Shown piece after piece: positions 43,361 through 47,460 of a stretch of DNA of 47,460 bases (positions within the stretch are counted from its first letter, which is position 1; every line of letters begins with the position of its first letter). The notes beneath the pieces are model-generated. The model did no database searches and had not been told where the DNA came from. It saw only the letters and a program-made list of their open reading frames with translations. This DNA is from Gamarada debralockiae (taxonomy: Eukaryota; Ascomycota; Leotiomycetes; Helotiales; Hyphodiscaceae): NCBI GenBank assembly GCA_002803225.1, contig NXFV01000524.1, forward strand, positions 1-47,460, given 5' to 3'. The position numbers and the translations under genes are program-made.

Positions 43361-45923
43361 CTACTTATTACAAGAAGGTAGTACCGATGCTAATCTTTCT
43401 GCTTTCTTAGAAAGGTATACCCTTTTTACAACTTGCTTAATCGTCTTGATTGTATAACACGAGAGATTGGCCTCAGAGGTGCTAAATAGTGTCTCCATTT
43501 GCCCTGGAGTCCAGACGAGGTTAAACGAGTTAGAGAAAGAGGCTGTCTTTTTGGTCAAATTCGCACGGTTAGCTTTGTTTTATTTTCTGATTATACAGCG
43601 TAGAACTAAAGGCACTTACAGAAGGATCAAACCCTGGGTTGCCGCCGTTGGGCAAAAGTGGGCAATAAATCAGGTATATCTCCTGTCCGTTCTCTCGTTT
43701 GCCTCGGAACACTCTGGCGTAATGGTGTAAGAACTTAGATTCTACTTCCATCCCAACACATCTGGTGCCATCTGCATCAGCACGAAAATGTGGCTGTGGT
43801 GGATCGAACAACGCTGTTTGGTCCTCTAACTTAAGGTGGCAGTCGTCTGCAAAGTTCTGGATTCGCTGGATTGCCGACCCCGTTTGAACGTCGGAAGAAG
43901 CATCGAACGCAATAATTATGTCGGCGCAACGCTCAGGACGGGCCAAGATATGATTGGGGAGATTATTTGACATCCCACTGTCCATAAGCCTGATTCGGCC
44001 TTCGAATTCCCATCTAGGTGTGGTCGCTCCACCGCCCCTAGTAACGGGTAGGGACGGAGAAATCTTGCCACTGTCATTGCTGCAATCCAAGTCGGATTTG
44101 ACCACAGATGACTTGGCAAAATCAGAACTGTGGTCGAATATGTTTCCCCAAACAACACGCTTGACGGGACGCTTAATTCGAAGATCACCGTGCTCAACGT
44201 GAGCCGAATTTGTATTAGGATGCTGTAGTAACACTGTGTCCTGCTCAGACGAGGTTAAGACATGGGATTTCATGTTCACTTCATTGTCCGGTTGAGGCTG
44301 TGGCCGGTTATTGTGGCCATAGAACGGGTTCGGATCGTGTCCTGCGCGAATAGGATTGCCCCATAATCTCTCCCAGTTTTTCATGCGAATGAAGTCGTTG
44401 AGCAAAAGTAAAAGGCGAGACATGACTGTTCCTTTGGGCAGCGACGCTAAGAGGGCAGATATATAGCCCGTTAAGGGGCCTGCCGGTGCGCTAGTACACT
44501 GCCCCAGCAACAGAGAGAGAGACTGTTCGGGATGTCGGCCAATAGAGTGTCCAGAAACAAAAGAGCGGCCCCAAGCCCATGTTGGAATGTAGCCTTTGAC
44601 ATCTGGACTACCTACTTCGAGCGGCGAGATTTCGAACCATTGGAAGAATCCTTTTGCGAGGGAACTATCAGGTGGCTCTGCCTGGCAGCGACCTCGTGGA
44701 GCGGTTGGCTTCAAGTGCATATCTCGTGACTTCCGACGCTGGAGGCCGGCGACTGCTTTAGGGACTTTTGTCTGATGTTGTGTCAATGCTCGTGCGGGAG
44801 GTTGCCCCTTGCTGAGAGACGAGTCGGTATGCGGTTTGACACCAGACGAATCTTTTGGCACTCTTCGCACTGCAGTAAAGATGGGCATTGGTTGAACTCC
44901 TTTATCGATGCCTGAGCGAGTCCAGACTTTAGAGAACTGGAAGGTAGCTCTACTCAACCTAGCGCTCGGCTCGCGAGATAAAAATTGGTACGTCGTCGTC
45001 AGTGTGCCATAGAGGTCCATGACACCCAATCCAATGATTCCACTTCGGACTTTTCGCACGAGGGGCCCAATGAGAAAATAAATGCCCTTGCTACTTCGAA
45101 CGACAGTGTCAAGGGCATGTAAACTCATGGGGTGAGCTAACTCTTTGGCCATGGACAGGTAGTGCCGGATGAGCCTGGAGACATCGTGATTAGCAATTGT
45201 ATAATACGCAGCCAGCGTCCAGCAGCTGCCACTGACGCCGGCAGTCCACGTGAGACAGTCCCATAAACCGAGCTTTTTGGATGCGGAGATGAAGGCTGCA
45301 AATCCATACATGGCTCTATATCCACCTCCAGAACCGCCGAGCGCGATGAGAGGGACATCTCGAGGGTCGACTTGTTCCTCTTCGGGCAAGTCGAGAAAAC
45401 AATGGAGTGAGTTGTCGCCTTGAGATGAGATTCTATGTTTTCGCAGCCCAATGAAGCGCTGCTCCTCTGGATGTAATAAAGATGAGCGGCGGACAGCTGC
45501 ATCCCAGTCGAGTTCTGGATATGTCCTGAGGTCCTTGTCGTCATGTCGTAGCAGCTTCTTGATCTGGGCCAGATCCACAGCCCTCTGGAGCCATCTCTTG
45601 AGGATCTTTCTTGGGGGCAACTGCCTCGCCGAAAGATCATCCATTTCCGGCGAAACGAGCATGCGTGAGGCGACATAAGGAACATTACTGCGATCTTCTC
45701 CGGTTTGTAGCTGTGAAGAAGTCTCATGACGATCTGCTGAAACAACGCGCGGGCCCCGACGTGTGCTAATGATCCGGTGTTTGTTAAGGTGAGGTCTCTC
45801 TCTAATCTGAGGAAGTCGCGATGACACAGGAGCAGCTTGGAAGAGAGTGATTATAGCACATAAGCAGTAGGTTTTTAAATAGAGATACGCCGGAGATTGA
45901 CGTATGGTGGTCAGGATAGGCAT
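43361..45923 (-). CDS. Cytosolic phospholipase A2-like lipase (patatin/cPLA2 fold)
   Basis: Two exons, 45923-43620 and 43546-43361, give 829 residues. A hydrophobic N-terminal segment (about 14-33) could be a signal or anchor. The catalytic region is clear: IALGGSGGGYRAMYGF (oxyanion hole, about 194), WTAGVSGSCW (nucleophile Ser in GXSGS, about 229) and LMDSGMSNNLP (catalytic Asp in DSG, about 647), so the Ser-Asp dyad is intact. The family hydrolyses the acyl chain of phospholipids. Between nucleophile and Asp is a long, basic, low-complexity insert. The second exon supplies the usual end, SFSNSFNLVWTPGQMETLF and EANLSCYTIKTIKQ, after a GTAAGT intron with branch GCTAAC and a weaker AAG acceptor. 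A read-through end at 43569 is the alternative. Confidence 0.82.
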
Positions 45924-46266
45924 ATCCGCCCCTACGGCGGCAACCGGCTAGGATTATGCACTGTTAAAGGAGGATAGAATGCAATAAGAGACACTTGAAA
46001 GTTGAAAGGTGTGTTCAGAAATTGCCGACTCACTTCTTTGCCTTCAGGGTGTCGGGGAGGCCGGGTAGATGAGGGAGAGGGCAGTTTTTAATTAATTTTC
46101 CGGAGCTAGAGTTCAGAAGTCACAAAGTCAGCGTTAGCCTGCTCGGAATACCTAATACAGCTAGGGCCTCGCCTAAAATTGGAGCCTCTTTTGCCCACGT
46201 GGGCTCCTTGACGGCTCCTGGCCTTCCTTATTCTACTGATCAATCAAGGTAGATAATTAGGCGGAT
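45924..46266. other. Intergenic / promoter of the phospholipase gene
   Basis: No gene or repeat is recognised in this short stretch. Confidence 0.4.
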
Positions 46267-46483
46267 CACCAGGGGGTGCCAGAATTCGTGACGGATTAAA
46301 AATCTTCAAACAGCCGTACCTCGCCATAACAACGCCTCGAAGAAAAATAATTGTTATTGTGATATTCCTTACAATTCGGAGTATATTTTATATACCAATT
46401 TTGATTTTGTATTTTGAAAGATTGAGGTTCTGCCATTGGGTTCAAAATTCCGTGACCGTCACGAATTCTGGCACCGCCTGGTG
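46267..46483. mobile_element. MITE with 28-bp inverted repeats and 3-bp flanking GAT
   Basis: The termini 46267-46294 and 46456-46483 are complementary at 27 of 28 positions, beginning CACCAGG(G/C)GGTGCC and including AATTCGTGACGG. GAT lies immediately outside both ends (46264-46266 and 46484-46486). The 217-bp element is AT-rich inside and non-coding. Next to the right terminus a second small hairpin (GTGAC-C-GTCAC) is nested. A CAC start with a 3-bp duplication recalls CACTA-type elements, but the superfamily is uncertain. Confidence 0.85.
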
Positions 46484-46766
46484 GATGGGACCGCTGCATT
46501 AAGTAAGGCGTGTGCACGGTGCATTCCCGCCAATATCACGTGCCTGTGACTAAAGCTGCGGGTCAAAAGACCAGTAAGTATATTTTGCTCTAGTTATAGA
46601 GTCCTACTAGATCTTAATGTTTCTTGTCCCTTATATGTGACGGCCGTGGCGAGGTGCATGAGGTCACATGTGCATAGGTGAACTATCGGGGGTACAATTT
46701 CCCGACAAGTTACTAATACAATTGCCAACAATCAGTCCTCCCATTTCACTTGATAATATTTCAAAC
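46484..46766. other. Intergenic region, no gene seen
   Basis: Nothing coding is recognised. CACGTG occurs near 46538. Confidence 0.35.
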
Positions 46767-47130
46767 ACACATATTCCCATCATACTTAGGGCGTACAAAT
46801 CTAATTCACTGTCTTATCTCAAGGACTGGGCTCCCGCTGAAGTGTGCTCTGTCCTTAAATCCAGTCTCGGAATAATAATTCTCTCCGTTCCAGCCATAGC
46901 ACCACTCTTCACAGCGTACTTCAGCAGCTTCAGCACTTCCGACAAATACACACTCGACTTCAAATCCAATCGATCATACATTTGGGAATCTCGGTAGAAG
47001 ACCAAGACTACGCCCTGAGGATGACAATATTCTCTGTCAAACTCAGGTCACAGCTGTTGATGCCACGGACCAGGAGGACGGTGCGGTGGACATTACGAGA
47101 TGGATCATCATTACAGTGGTGACAGCGAAT
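46767..47130 (+). pseudogene. SAT4-type rhodopsin-domain protein fragment
   Basis: The frame to 46997 ends with YLKDWAPAEVCSVLKSSLGI, then IILSVPAIAPLF, followed by a polar loop with TLDFKSNRSY. This matches the last membrane helices of fungal SAT4-like rhodopsin-domain proteins (W...E...gii...P.l.PLf). A TAG then closes the frame. A shifted frame beyond gives RPEDDNILCQTQVTAVDATD, which fits the acidic C-terminal tail of the same family. The first five or so helices are missing. It is a 5'-truncated, frame-broken relic. Confidence 0.5.
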
Positions 47131-47431
47131 GTAGCCATCATAGCCATCTTCGTCATCACGACCATTGTCAATCAAACACGTAGCTACTCTGATACCCTCG
47201 CCTTCAGCTTCCGTTAAGTCTCTAGCTCCAACTTCAGAGCGATGGGACAGAAATAATTCTAATGTACACAACAACAATTACGCGCATCTTCGTCGATGTA
47301 CTTCAATTGGTTACCTTGTCCTGTGACGAAGGACTTTCACGATGGATTGGTTTCTCTATTCCTGCACAGCTAACCCCTTTCTGATGGAGATCTGGTATTG
47401 GTTGTTGACATACTGGCCATATCCAAAATCC
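47131..47431. other. Intergenic region, no gene seen
   Basis: No recognisable feature up to the terminal homopolymer. Confidence 0.35.
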
Positions 47432-47455
47432 AAAAAAAAAAAAAAAAAAAAAAAA
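47432..47455 (+). repeat. Poly-A run of 24
   Basis: Twenty-four consecutive A on the plus strand, five bases from the window end. It could be a retroposed poly(A) tail or plain homopolymer expansion; the window ends too soon to tell. Confidence 0.9.
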
Positions 47456-47460
47456 TTTAG

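Overview
The window looks like a chromosome arm segment of a filamentous ascomycete (Pezizomycotina; Leotiomycetes/Helotiales would fit, but that finer call is a guess). The reasons are: short introns (about 45-135 nt) with GTRAGT-type donors and CTRAC-type branch sites; Zn2Cys6, NACHT/NWD, DOMON-b561, SAT4-type and DUF6594 protein families; and an AT-rich block with the CpA-to-TpA decay expected of repeat-induced point mutation (RIP). All gene models were spliced by eye from donor, branch and acceptor sequences, phase continuity and fit to remembered families. No search was run.

Layout. 1-3364 is an almost pure A/T/purine relic block without usable reading frames. 3365-4683 holds three related LTR copies at different stages of decay. 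5208-8494 (minus) is a four-exon NLR-like receptor: NWD-type N-terminal domain, NACHT NTPase and about six W-R-G beta-propeller repeats. It is divergent from a single-pass membrane protein resembling fungal 'modin' proteins (9080-11044). 11688-12188 (minus) is a small proline/serine-rich protein ending in a CaaX box. 13-19 kb is gene-poor: a mariner-type MITE, a stop-interrupted small-protein gene, an AIM24-family gene (16735-17754) and a 60-residue ORF. 19842-21263 is a multi-pass membrane protein. 22314-23862 is a DOMON-cytochrome b561 oxidoreductase with a probable GC-AG intron, and a dynamin GTPase shard lies antisense at its 3' end. 24.7-25.5 kb has an 18-bp minisatellite and a frameshifted DUF6594 relic. 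26026-27212 (minus) is a membrane-anchored bactofilin-like beta-helix protein. A broken MFS transporter and a pogo-type MITE follow.

From 30.7 to 42.0 kb the sequence is compact and mostly housekeeping-like: a Zn2Cys6 regulator with a likely 4-nt microexon (30759-32734), a large M16 metallopeptidase with a GC-AG intron (34645-37901) and, divergent from it, a nine-exon ZW10/Dsl1-type vesicle-tethering protein (38952-42007). The last 5 kb is accessory again: a possible copia-type LTR, a cytosolic-phospholipase-A2-like gene (43361-45923), a MITE with 28-bp inverted repeats, a broken SAT4-type rhodopsin-domain fragment and a poly-A run.

The genes do not form one pathway or cluster. The strongest candidate for something new is the lectin-like-propeller NLR with its divergent membrane-protein neighbour, beside a RIP-decayed transposon island. 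Next are the bactofilin-like protein and the microexon that completes a zinc-cluster cysteine.
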